This document shows positions 6,135 through 12,901 of a DNA stretch of 20,479 nucleotides, piece after piece (within the stretch, counting starts at the first letter, position 1; every line of letters starts with the position of its first letter). A program made the position numbers and the translations under genes. The stretch covers positions 1-20,479 of the forward strand of contig UQDF01000043.1 in the NCBI GenBank assembly GCA_900539765.1. The letters are read 5' to 3'. Origin of the DNA: an uncultured Porphyromonas sp. (GTDB lineage Bacteria > Bacteroidota > Bacteroidia > Bacteroidales > Porphyromonadaceae). The notes beneath the pieces were generated by a model. It saw only the letters and a program-made list of their open reading frames with translations. It did not search any database and was not told the DNA's origin.

Positions 6135-7946
6135 ATGACCCACCTGAGTGATCTACTCAAGCTCTTTACCACCACTTATCGACACAAGACCCTCCTACGC
6201 TATATGGATCGAACGCCCGAGGAGCAGTGGCACGAGTGGAGTGGCGAGCAGCTAGCTGAGCAGACTATGCTGGCGGCACAGGCTCTCGTACGAGCTGGCG
6301 TACAGCCTGGCGATCGTGTGGCACTCTACTCACAAAACATGATGGAGGGTATCATCACCGAGCTGGGACTGATGGCTATACGTGCTATCTGCGTACCGCT
6401 CTATGCCACTTGCTCGCCTGAGCAGGTAGCCTTCATCACGGAGCATGCTGGGGTCAAGCTGATCCTCGTGGGGGAGCAGTTTCAGTACAACAATGTCTAC
6501 CCACTCCTAGAGACCCACCCCACGCTACAGCAGTTGGTCATTTTGGACGAGCGGGTGGTACGTGATCCCGCAGACGAGCGAAGCGAATACTTTGAGACCT
6601 TCCTCTTGATGGGCGATGCAATGCCCTACGAGACTGAAGTGCGGGCGCAGCTAGGCGCTGGCACGGCCGACGAGACCGCCGTCATTATCTATACCTCAGG
6701 CACCACAGGCACGCCAAAGGGAGTACAGATCACCCATCACATGATCCTAACGCAGGTGGAGCGACACCAGCAGCTCTTCCCGACACTGAATGATCACGAC
6801 GTATCGGTCAACTTCCTCCCGCTGAGCCATGTCTTCGAGAAGCTCTGGGTCTACTTCTGCTTTGCCACAGCTATCAAAGTAGTCGTCGTGACCAATCCGA
6901 AGCGCATTATGGAGCTGATGCCTCAGATACGCCCCACGGTGATGTGCAATGTGCCACGATACTGGGAGAAAGTCTACCAAGGCGTGCAGGAGCATATCGA
7001 GCGGTCGAAGCCTATGATGCAGCGCATCTATCAGAAGGCGCTGCGTGTGGGACATAAGTACCATATAGAGTACCGCATACATGGTCGCAAAGCGCCTTGG
7101 GGGCTTCGCATATCCAATGCGGTCTACCGCTACACCGTATTTTATATCCTCAAGCGGGTCTTAGGACTGGAGCGCGGGCGCTTCTTCCCGACAGCGGGCG
7201 CTCCGCTTTCAGATGAGATCAACGAGTTCTTGCAGTCGGCTGGCTTCAACATAGTCGTCGGCTATGGGCTCTCCGAGTCCTCAGCGACGGTCTCCTGCTA
7301 CCTACCAGGGCGCTATGTCATAGGCTCCGTGGGCGAGGTGCTACCAGGCATAGAGGTACGCATAGATCCCGAGACGCAGGAGATACAGTTACGTGGCGAC
7401 ACGATCACGCCTGGATACTATCACAATGACGAGGCGAATGCAGCTGCCTTTACCGATGACGGGTGGTTCCGCACGGGCGATGCTGGACGACTCGAAGGGA
7501 GTACGCTCTTCTTTACCGAGCGGATCAAAGAGCTATACAAGACAAGCAATGGTAAGTACATCGCTCCGCAGCAGGTCGAGTCACTTCTGAGTAGCAGTCC
7601 ACTCATCGAGCAGTGCGCTGTGGTGGCCGACGAGCGCAAGTTTGTCGCAGCTCTGATCTATCCCAACTATGAGCAGCTACGTCGTCGGCTCCGTGAGCGC
7701 GGTCAGGAGGCATTGGCCGACCTCCCCACAGAGGATCTGGCGCAGCGTAGCGAGGTGTGTGACTTGATGCTGAGTCACATAGAGCCCCTGCAGGCTCATC
7801 TGGCAGGCTTTGAGAAAGTCAAGCGCATCGCACTGCTTGCCGAGCCATTCTCCATCGAGGCGGGTACACTTACTCCGACGCTCAAGCTGAAGCGCAAAGC
7901 GATCCTCGAGCAGTATGCCGAGCTGATCGAAAAGCTGTACCTTTGA
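6135..7946 (+). CDS. AMP-forming long-chain fatty acid-CoA ligase (FadD-like)
   Basis: This enzyme activates a fatty acid with ATP to an acyl-AMP and then to acyl-CoA, probably at the inner face of the membrane. The 603-residue product belongs to the ANL adenylating superfamily. The P-loop-like A3 motif IYTSGTTGTPKGV lies at about residues 185-197, the A5 motif YGLSES near 377-382, and the A7 motif DGWFRTGDAG near 444. The C-terminal lid ends in LTPTLKLKRK, holding the expected catalytic lysine. The length and the ICVPLYATCSPEQVAFITEH stretch match bacterial long-chain acyl-CoA synthetases rather than acetyl-CoA synthetase. The start is at the first ATG after the heptad array. It is probably co-transcribed with the PspC and MarR genes, the latter being a candidate regulator. 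Confidence 0.93.
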   Translation: MTHLSDLLKLFTTTYRHKTLLRYMDRTPEEQWHEWSGEQLAEQTMLAAQALVRAGVQPGDRVALYSQNMMEGIITELGLMAIRAICVPLYATCSPEQVAFITEHAGVKLILVGEQFQYNNVYPLLETHPTLQQLVILDERVVRDPADERSEYFETFLLMGDAMPYETEVRAQLGAGTADETAVIIYTSGTTGTPKGVQITHHMILTQVERHQQLFPTLNDHDVSVNFLPLSHVFEKLWVYFCFATAIKVVVVTNPKRIMELMPQIRPTVMCNVPRYWEKVYQGVQEHIERSKPMMQRIYQKALRVGHKYHIEYRIHGRKAPWGLRISNAVYRYTVFYILKRVLGLERGRFFPTAGAPLSDEINEFLQSAGFNIVVGYGLSESSATVSCYLPGRYVIGSVGEVLPGIEVRIDPETQEIQLRGDTITPGYYHNDEANAAAFTDDGWFRTGDAGRLEGSTLFFTERIKELYKTSNGKYIAPQQVESLLSSSPLIEQCAVVADERKFVAALIYPNYEQLRRRLRERGQEALADLPTEDLAQRSEVCDLMLSHIEPLQAHLAGFEKVKRIALLAEPFSIEAGTLTPTLKLKRKAILEQYAELIEKLYL

Positions 7947-7970
7947 CCTCCCATTTCACACAATAAGTAA

Positions 7971-8004
7971 AGAGCGCATGCCACACCATAGTGGTATACG
8001 CTCT
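7971..8004 (+). other. Strong hairpin between the acyl-CoA synthetase gene and prfB
   Basis: The arms 7971-7984 and 7991-8004 form a 14-position stem with one mismatch (C7977/A7998) and one G-T wobble, closed by the 6-nt loop ACCATA. It begins 24 nt after the synthetase stop and ends 19 nt before the prfB start. No T-run follows, so it may be a U-tract-less terminator, an mRNA end protector or a leader structure for prfB. Confidence 0.6.
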
Positions 8005-8023
8005 CTAGATAACAGAATATATT

Positions 8024-9146
8024 ATGATAACACAGGACCAACTAGCAGAGCTGTTGGAGCGCACGAAGGCGCTGGGGAGGTATCTTTGACATCGACCAGC
8101 GACGTGTCCAACTAGAAGAAGAGGAGCTCCGGACACAAGCTCCAGACTTTTGGGATGATGTGCCACGAGCCCAGCAGCAGATGCGACGTGTGGGCGAGAT
8201 ACGCTCATGGATCGAGGCTTTTGAAGCAGTCGATGCAGCAGCGCAAGAGGTGGCTCTAGCGTACGACTTTTACAAAGAGGAGGCGGTCGAAGAGCAAGAT
8301 GTGGACGATGCCTATGCGCGTGCCATCAAGCTGGTCGAAGACCTCGAGCTACGCAATATGCTGAGCGCTGAGGAGGATCGCCTAGGCGCTGTACTCAAGA
8401 TCAACGCAGGTGCGGGTGGCACCGAGAGCCAGGACTGGGCCTCTATGCTGGTGCGTATGTATCAGCGCTGGGCAGAGCGGTCGGGCTACAAGGTGACTAT
8501 CACCAATTGGCAGGACGGCGACGATGCTGGTATCAAGACGGTCACCATGCAGATCGAGGGCGAGCTGGCTTACGGCTTTCTCAAGAGTGAAAACGGCGTG
8601 CATCGTCTCGTACGTGTCTCCCCCTATAATGCACAGGGCAAGCGAATGACTTCGTTTGCCTCGGTCTTTGTCGTACCCCTCGTGGACGACTCGATTGAGG
8701 TGGAGGTGAACCCTGGCTTGCTCTCGTGGGATACCTTCCGCTCGAGTGGAGCTGGTGGGCAAAATGTCAACAAGGTGGAGACGGGCGTACGCCTGCACTA
8801 CCTATACACCGACCCCGACACAGGAGAGACTGAGGAGATTGTAATCGAAAACACTGAGACACGCTCCCAGATGGACAATCGTGAGAACGCTCTGCGCCTC
8901 CTGCGCTCGCAGCTCTACGACAAGGAGCTGGAGCGTCGTCGTGCTGCCCAGAGCGAGGTCGAGGCGAATAAGAAGAAGATCGAGTGGGGCTCTCAGATAC
9001 GTAGCTACGTCTTCGACGATCGTCGTGTCAAGGATCACCGTACGAACTATCAGACTTCCGATGTCAACGGGGTGATGGATGGCGATCTAGATGCTTTTAT
9101 CAAGGCTTACCTGATGCAGACGGGAGCTGGTACGACTAATGAGTAA
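8024..9146 (+). CDS. prfB: Peptide chain release factor 2, with programmed +1 frameshift
   Basis: RF2 ends translation at UGA and UAA. The ATG at 8024 opens 21 codons ending in CTT (8084-8086) followed by an in-frame TGA (8087-8089). Skipping T8087 continues in the +1 frame from GAC (8088) to the stop at 9146, giving 373 residues in all. The GGQ peptidyl-hydrolysis motif is at residues 244-246 (GAGGQNVNKVETGVRL). The stop-codon recognition tripeptide, SPF in E. coli RF2, reads SPY at 199-201 (VRVSPYNAQGKRMTSF). An acidic N-terminal domain precedes these. A frame opening at the GTG at 8160 is only the post-shift part. topB begins 10 nt after the stop. The frameshift gives self-regulation: low RF2 lets ribosomes pause at UGA and shift. 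Confidence 0.96.
8074..8090 (+). promoter_or_regulatory. prfB programmed +1 frameshift site
   Basis: The Shine-Dalgarno-like GGGGAGG (8074-8080) is followed at once by TAT CTT TGA C (8081-8090). The slippery CTT, the TGA and the following C match the E. coli element (AGGGGG TAT CTT TGA C) with the same 3-nt gap between the purine run and CTT. Both flanking frames encode RF2 sequence, so the shift is required. It is a rare strong anti-SD match in a genome whose start codons mostly lack one. Confidence 0.96.
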
Positions 9147-9156
9147 GTGACCCGCT

Positions 9157-10974
9157 ATGATCGTCTGCATCGCTGAGAAACCGTCCGTAGCGCGAGACAT
9201 AGCCAAGATACTCGGAGCCACTACGGCTCGATCAGGCTATATCGAGGGCAATGGCTATGCCGTCACCTGGACCTATGGTCACCTCTGCACGCTCAAGGAG
9301 CCAGAGGACTACCAGACCAGTTGGCAGGGGTGGCGACTTGCTTCGCTACCGATGATCCCAGAGCGCTTCGGCATCAAGCTGATCAAGGAGGAGCATATCG
9401 AGCGGCAGTTTGCCATTATCCAAGGGCTGGTCTCGCAAGCTGAGCGAGTGATCAACTGCGGCGATGCGGGCCAAGAGGGCGAACTGATACAGCGCTGGGT
9501 ACTCCAACTAGCGGGCTGCACCTGTCCCGTGGAGCGTCTCTGGATCTCCTCGCTGACGGACCAATCGATCCGCGAGGGCTTTGCCAATTTGCGCCCCAGC
9601 ACAGAGCTAGACACGCTCTACCACGCAGGCTTGGCACGTGCTATCGGAGACTGGCTCCTAGGGATCAATGGGACACGCCTCTACACCCTCACAGATCGCT
9701 ATGGCGGACGGCAGCGAGGCGTTCGCTCGGTAGGTCGTGTGCAGACACCGACACTGGCGCTGGTCGTTGACAGGCAGGCAGAGATTGAGAGCTTCGTACC
9801 AGTCACGACCTACGAGATGCAGACCACTTACCGAGGGACGCTCTTTAGGGCAGACACATCGCAAGAGGTCGAGGTGACCTTTGCTGAGCGACAGCAGGTC
9901 GAGGAGCTGATCGAAAGGATCGCTAAGGAGCCGCTCGTCGTGCAGGCGGTCGAGCAGAAGAAGTCGACGGAGTACCCGCCACGACTCTTCGACCTCACCT
10001 CGCTACAGGTGGAGGCGAATAAGAAGTTTGGCTACACGGCTGAGCAGACGCTCCGACTCATACAGTCTCTCTACGAAAAGAAGGTGACCACCTACCCACG
10101 TGTCGACACCACCTTCCTACCCGAAGACCAATACCCTAAGGTGGCGGAGACGCTCCAAGGCATCGCACGGCATGCGGCTCTCGGGAGCTTCATCGCTCCA
10201 CTACTAAGCAGTGGCAAGCCTCTGAAGAAGAGCAAGAAGGTCTTTGACAATAAGAAGATCACCGACCACCATGCGATCATTCCGACAGGACAGCTGAGCG
10301 GCGGACTCACCCCTGATGAGGAGCAGATCTACCTCCTCGTGGCACTGCGCTACATAGCCGCCTTCTATCCCGACGCCAAGGTCTCGACGACCACCGTACG
10401 TGCTACCGTCGAGGAGTATCCGCTGCGTGCCTCGGGCAAGACGATTCTCGTGGAGGGGTGGCGCGAGGTACTCAAGCCTGACAGTAGCAAGGAGGGTGAC
10501 GACACCGCAGAGGGCGCTAAGGACAAAGAGCAGACACTCCCCACCTTCAAGGAGGGCGAGTCAGGACCTCACGAGCCTTCGATACGTGAGAGCACCTCTA
10601 CGCCACCGCGCTACTACACCGAGGCGACGCTCCTGCGTGCTATGGAGACAGCGGGCAAGGGCGTCGAGGACGAGGAGCTGCGGGATGCACTTAAGATGAA
10701 CGGCATCGGTCGCCCCTCCACACGCGCTGCTATCATCGAGACGCTCTTCAAGCGGGGCTACATAGTTCGTGAGGGCAAGTCGCTACGAGCCACACCAGAC
10801 GGCATACAGCTGATCGAGTCGATACAAGATCCGCTGCTCAAGAGCGCCGAGCTGACAGGCCGCTGGGAGCTCAAGCTGCGACAGATCGAGAGTCGGGAGT
10901 ACGATCCAGGGCAGTTTCTCGACGAACTCAAAGCGCAGGTCTCCCGACTCGTCACCGAGGTGCGTGGCTTCTAG
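9157..10974 (+). CDS. topB: DNA topoisomerase III (type IA)
   Basis: A type IA topoisomerase that cuts one strand through a 5' phosphotyrosine and resolves replication or recombination intermediates. The Toprim domain opens the protein (MIVCIAEKPSVARDIAKILG, Glu7). Its acidic motif reads D103-A-G-Q-E107, where many type IA enzymes have DxDxE, so the middle Asp is Gly. The catalytic tyrosine is Tyr313 in TTYPRVDTT. The segment around NGIGRPSTRAAIIETLFKRG is also typical of the family. At 605 residues it ends soon after the core (QFLDELKAQVSRLV) and lacks the zinc-finger or basic C-terminal tail of longer homologues. A short acidic, Lys-rich insert lies at about residues 440-470. It starts 10 nt after prfB, so co-transcription is likely. 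Its stop TAG overlaps the start of a CTAG repeat array. Confidence 0.94.
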   Translation: MIVCIAEKPSVARDIAKILGATTARSGYIEGNGYAVTWTYGHLCTLKEPEDYQTSWQGWRLASLPMIPERFGIKLIKEEHIERQFAIIQGLVSQAERVINCGDAGQEGELIQRWVLQLAGCTCPVERLWISSLTDQSIREGFANLRPSTELDTLYHAGLARAIGDWLLGINGTRLYTLTDRYGGRQRGVRSVGRVQTPTLALVVDRQAEIESFVPVTTYEMQTTYRGTLFRADTSQEVEVTFAERQQVEELIERIAKEPLVVQAVEQKKSTEYPPRLFDLTSLQVEANKKFGYTAEQTLRLIQSLYEKKVTTYPRVDTTFLPEDQYPKVAETLQGIARHAALGSFIAPLLSSGKPLKKSKKVFDNKKITDHHAIIPTGQLSGGLTPDEEQIYLLVALRYIAAFYPDAKVSTTTVRATVEEYPLRASGKTILVEGWREVLKPDSSKEGDDTAEGAKDKEQTLPTFKEGESGPHEPSIRESTSTPPRYYTEATLLRAMETAGKGVEDEELRDALKMNGIGRPSTRAAIIETLFKRGYIVREGKSLRATPDGIQLIESIQDPLLKSAELTGRWELKLRQIESREYDPGQFLDELKAQVSRLVTEVRGF

Positions 10975-11033
10975 CTAGAGTCACTAGTGTCCCTAGACTA
11001 GTACCCCTAGTGGCACTAGAGTCCCTAGGAAAG
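10971..11033 (+). repeat. Nine-nucleotide CTAG repeat array
   Basis: Starting with the CTAG that holds the topB stop codon, nonamers of the type CTAGNGNCM follow at 10975, 10984, 10998, 11007 and 11016, with one 5-nt unit (CTAGA, 10993) and a terminal CTAGGAAAG at 11025-11033. The same family, in stricter 9-nt phase and ending in CTAGGAACG, lies at 19187-19240. Confidence 0.85.
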
Positions 11034-11037
11034 TCCC

Positions 11038-11072
11038 TCCAATCTCTAACTTCTAATCTCTAACCTCTAACG
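11038..11072 (+). repeat. Five heptanucleotide repeats (TCTAAYC family)
   Basis: The units are TCCAATC, TCTAACT, TCTAATC, TCTAACC and TCTAACG. The array follows the 9-nt CTAG array almost directly and ends 18 nt before the -7 box at 11091, so it covers the place where the -33 element and upstream promoter contacts would be. Confidence 0.85.
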
Positions 11073-11090
11073 AGGTATCTACTTATTCCG

Positions 11091-11098
11091 TATCTTTG
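11091..11098 (+). promoter_or_regulatory. -7 promoter box for the S41 protease gene
   Basis: TATCTTTG matches TAnnTTTG exactly and lies 21 nt before the ATG. No TTG is seen 19-21 nt upstream; that position falls at the end of the heptad array. Confidence 0.65.
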
Positions 11099-11119
11099 TA
11101 GCAATGTCGTGAATATCGC

Positions 11120-12808
11120 ATGAAACAACTCCCCAACACCCTACTCACGCTGCTACTCCTCGGCGCCCTAGCATGGACTCCGACGAGGCTGTCAGCTCAA
11201 GAGACCTCTACGTCACGCTCTGCGAATGACTTTACCACCACCATGGCGGTGATGGGGAGCGTACTGAGCAATGTGCGCAACTTCTTTGTTGACACGGTCG
11301 ACCTGACCACACTCTACGACGGAGCGCTCACCTATATGCTACAGCAGCTGGACCCCTACACGGTCTACTTCAACGAGGAGGAGACCAAAGCCTTTGAGGA
11401 GAGTACGACGGGGCTTTACGGTGGTATCGGGGCGATCCTACGACAGCACCAAGACTCGGTCGTCATCATTGGCTCACTCATGCAGGGCAAAGCGGCCGAC
11501 AAGGCGGGGCTACGCCCAGCGGACATCATCTGGCGGATCAACGGCAAGGACTTCTCCCACACGAAGGTGGTCGATGTGCGCAACGAACTGCGTGGAGAGC
11601 CTGGCAAGCCTATCACGCTCGTGGTGCGTCGTCCAGGCTATGCGCAGGATTCGCTGACAGTCACCTTCGATCGTGAGCGCATCGACCTGAGTCCCATATC
11701 TTATACGGAGCTACTCGCTGATCGTATAGGCTTTATCTCTGTAAATACCTTCTCCACGACCACCAGTCAGGAGTTTCTCAAAGCTTACGACCGCCTACAG
11801 AAAGAGGCTGGCGGTAAGCTTAACGGGCTAATCATAGACCTCCGCGACAATGGCGGCGGGCTGATGGAGCAAGCTATACAGCTGGTCAACCTATTTATCC
11901 CTAAGGGGCAACCAGTGGTCTCGCTCAAGGCACGATACCCGCAGCAGAGCAACAGCTACAAAACGACTAAAGAGCCTCTCGACACGGAACTACCACTCGT
12001 CGTGCTGATCAACGAAAGCTCTGCCTCCGCCTCGGAGATCGTGGCGGGCGCCTTGCAAGACTATGATCGTGCGGTGATCGTGGGGCGCAAGAGCTTTGGC
12101 AAAGGTTTGGTACAGGGGACGCTCGAGCTACCCGATGGCGGACTGCTCAAGCTAACCACAGCTCGATACTACATACCTAGCGGGCGCTCGATACAGAAAC
12201 TCTCCTACAACCATCGTGGTGGCGCTGAGAAAGTTAACGCAACCGACTCATTGGGCACACCCTACACGACTACAGGCGGACGCACCGTCTACGCCGCTGG
12301 AGGCATCATGCCCGACATCGTCTGCCCTTCGGACTCGATCCCTTCGCTGCTAGGTACTTTGCTCTTTGATGCGATCACCTATGACTTTGTCACCGATTAC
12401 CTACTGACGCACCAAGCTCCCGAGCGGAGTACGCTCAGGGACTTCGACCTAGGAGACGAGGCGTATGCAGCCTATCAGCAGAAGGTGATAGAGAGTGGCT
12501 TTACCTTTAAGTCTGTCGCAGACGAACTGGTCAAAAAGGTGGAGGAAGCGCTCAAGGGTGAGCAGCGCTACGATGAGGTGTCGGACGAGTTTGCTGCTTT
12601 TCAGAAAAGGCTCAAGGCTGACACGCCTCAGCTGATGAAAACTTACGAGAGCTTCATACGTGACTACCTTAATATGGAGATCCTCTCGCGTTACTACTAC
12701 GATGAGGGGCGGCTCGAATACTATATGTCTCGTGACAAAGTGGCGCAACGCGCTGTGTCGCTCCTCCAGGACTTGCCCACCTACCATCAGCTACTCAAGG
12801 GGAAGTAG
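11120..12808 (+). CDS. Exported S41 family (CtpA-type) C-terminal processing protease
   Basis: A periplasmic serine protease of the Ctp/tail-specific class, 562 residues. An N-terminal signal peptide (basic start, then TLLLLLLGALAWTP-like core, likely cut after LSA-Q near residue 26) sends it to the envelope. A PDZ domain spans about residues 98-180 (GGIGAILRQ to the GKDFSH region), followed by the S41 catalytic core. The Ser-Lys dyad is visible: SASASEI gives Ser303 and SFGKGLVQ gives Lys328, 25 residues apart as in CtpB and Prc. A helical C-terminal tail of about 130 residues follows. It stands alone with its own -7 box and a very short leader. In Bacteroidota such proteases process or degrade envelope proteins; the substrate here is unknown. 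Confidence 0.94.
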   Translation: MKQLPNTLLTLLLLGALAWTPTRLSAQETSTSRSANDFTTTMAVMGSVLSNVRNFFVDTVDLTTLYDGALTYMLQQLDPYTVYFNEEETKAFEESTTGLYGGIGAILRQHQDSVVIIGSLMQGKAADKAGLRPADIIWRINGKDFSHTKVVDVRNELRGEPGKPITLVVRRPGYAQDSLTVTFDRERIDLSPISYTELLADRIGFISVNTFSTTTSQEFLKAYDRLQKEAGGKLNGLIIDLRDNGGGLMEQAIQLVNLFIPKGQPVVSLKARYPQQSNSYKTTKEPLDTELPLVVLINESSASASEIVAGALQDYDRAVIVGRKSFGKGLVQGTLELPDGGLLKLTTARYYIPSGRSIQKLSYNHRGGAEKVNATDSLGTPYTTTGGRTVYAAGGIMPDIVCPSDSIPSLLGTLLFDAITYDFVTDYLLTHQAPERSTLRDFDLGDEAYAAYQQKVIESGFTFKSVADELVKKVEEALKGEQRYDEVSDEFAAFQKRLKADTPQLMKTYESFIRDYLNMEILSRYYYDEGRLEYYMSRDKVAQRAVSLLQDLPTYHQLLKGK

Positions 12809-12854
12809 CACCTTCCGCCACTTCCTCTAGAGGCTTCTTGTGACGCACGCATTT

Positions 12855-12862
12855 TATCTTTA
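12855..12862 (+). promoter_or_regulatory. Possible -7 promoter box for the exchanger operon
   Basis: TATCTTTA differs from TAnnTTTG in the last base. It lies 39 nt before the ATG at 12902. A TTG at 12838-12840 is present but only 14 nt upstream, too close for a standard -33 box. A 10-bp palindrome (CCTCTAGAGG, 12824-12833) precedes it. Confidence 0.4.
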
Positions 12863-12901
12863 TACACGCTACATCATATCAAGTAAAAAGCTTATAGTAC
12901 A

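Noticed and set aside
8081..8088. TATCTTTG within prfB as a -7 promoter box
   Set aside because: It is identical to the promoter word but is fully explained by the conserved frameshift site (TAT CTT TGA).
8160..9146. prfB starting at GTG 8160
   Set aside because: The upstream 21 codons, CTT-TGA-C shift site and continuous RF2-like N-terminal sequence show the true start is the ATG at 8024.
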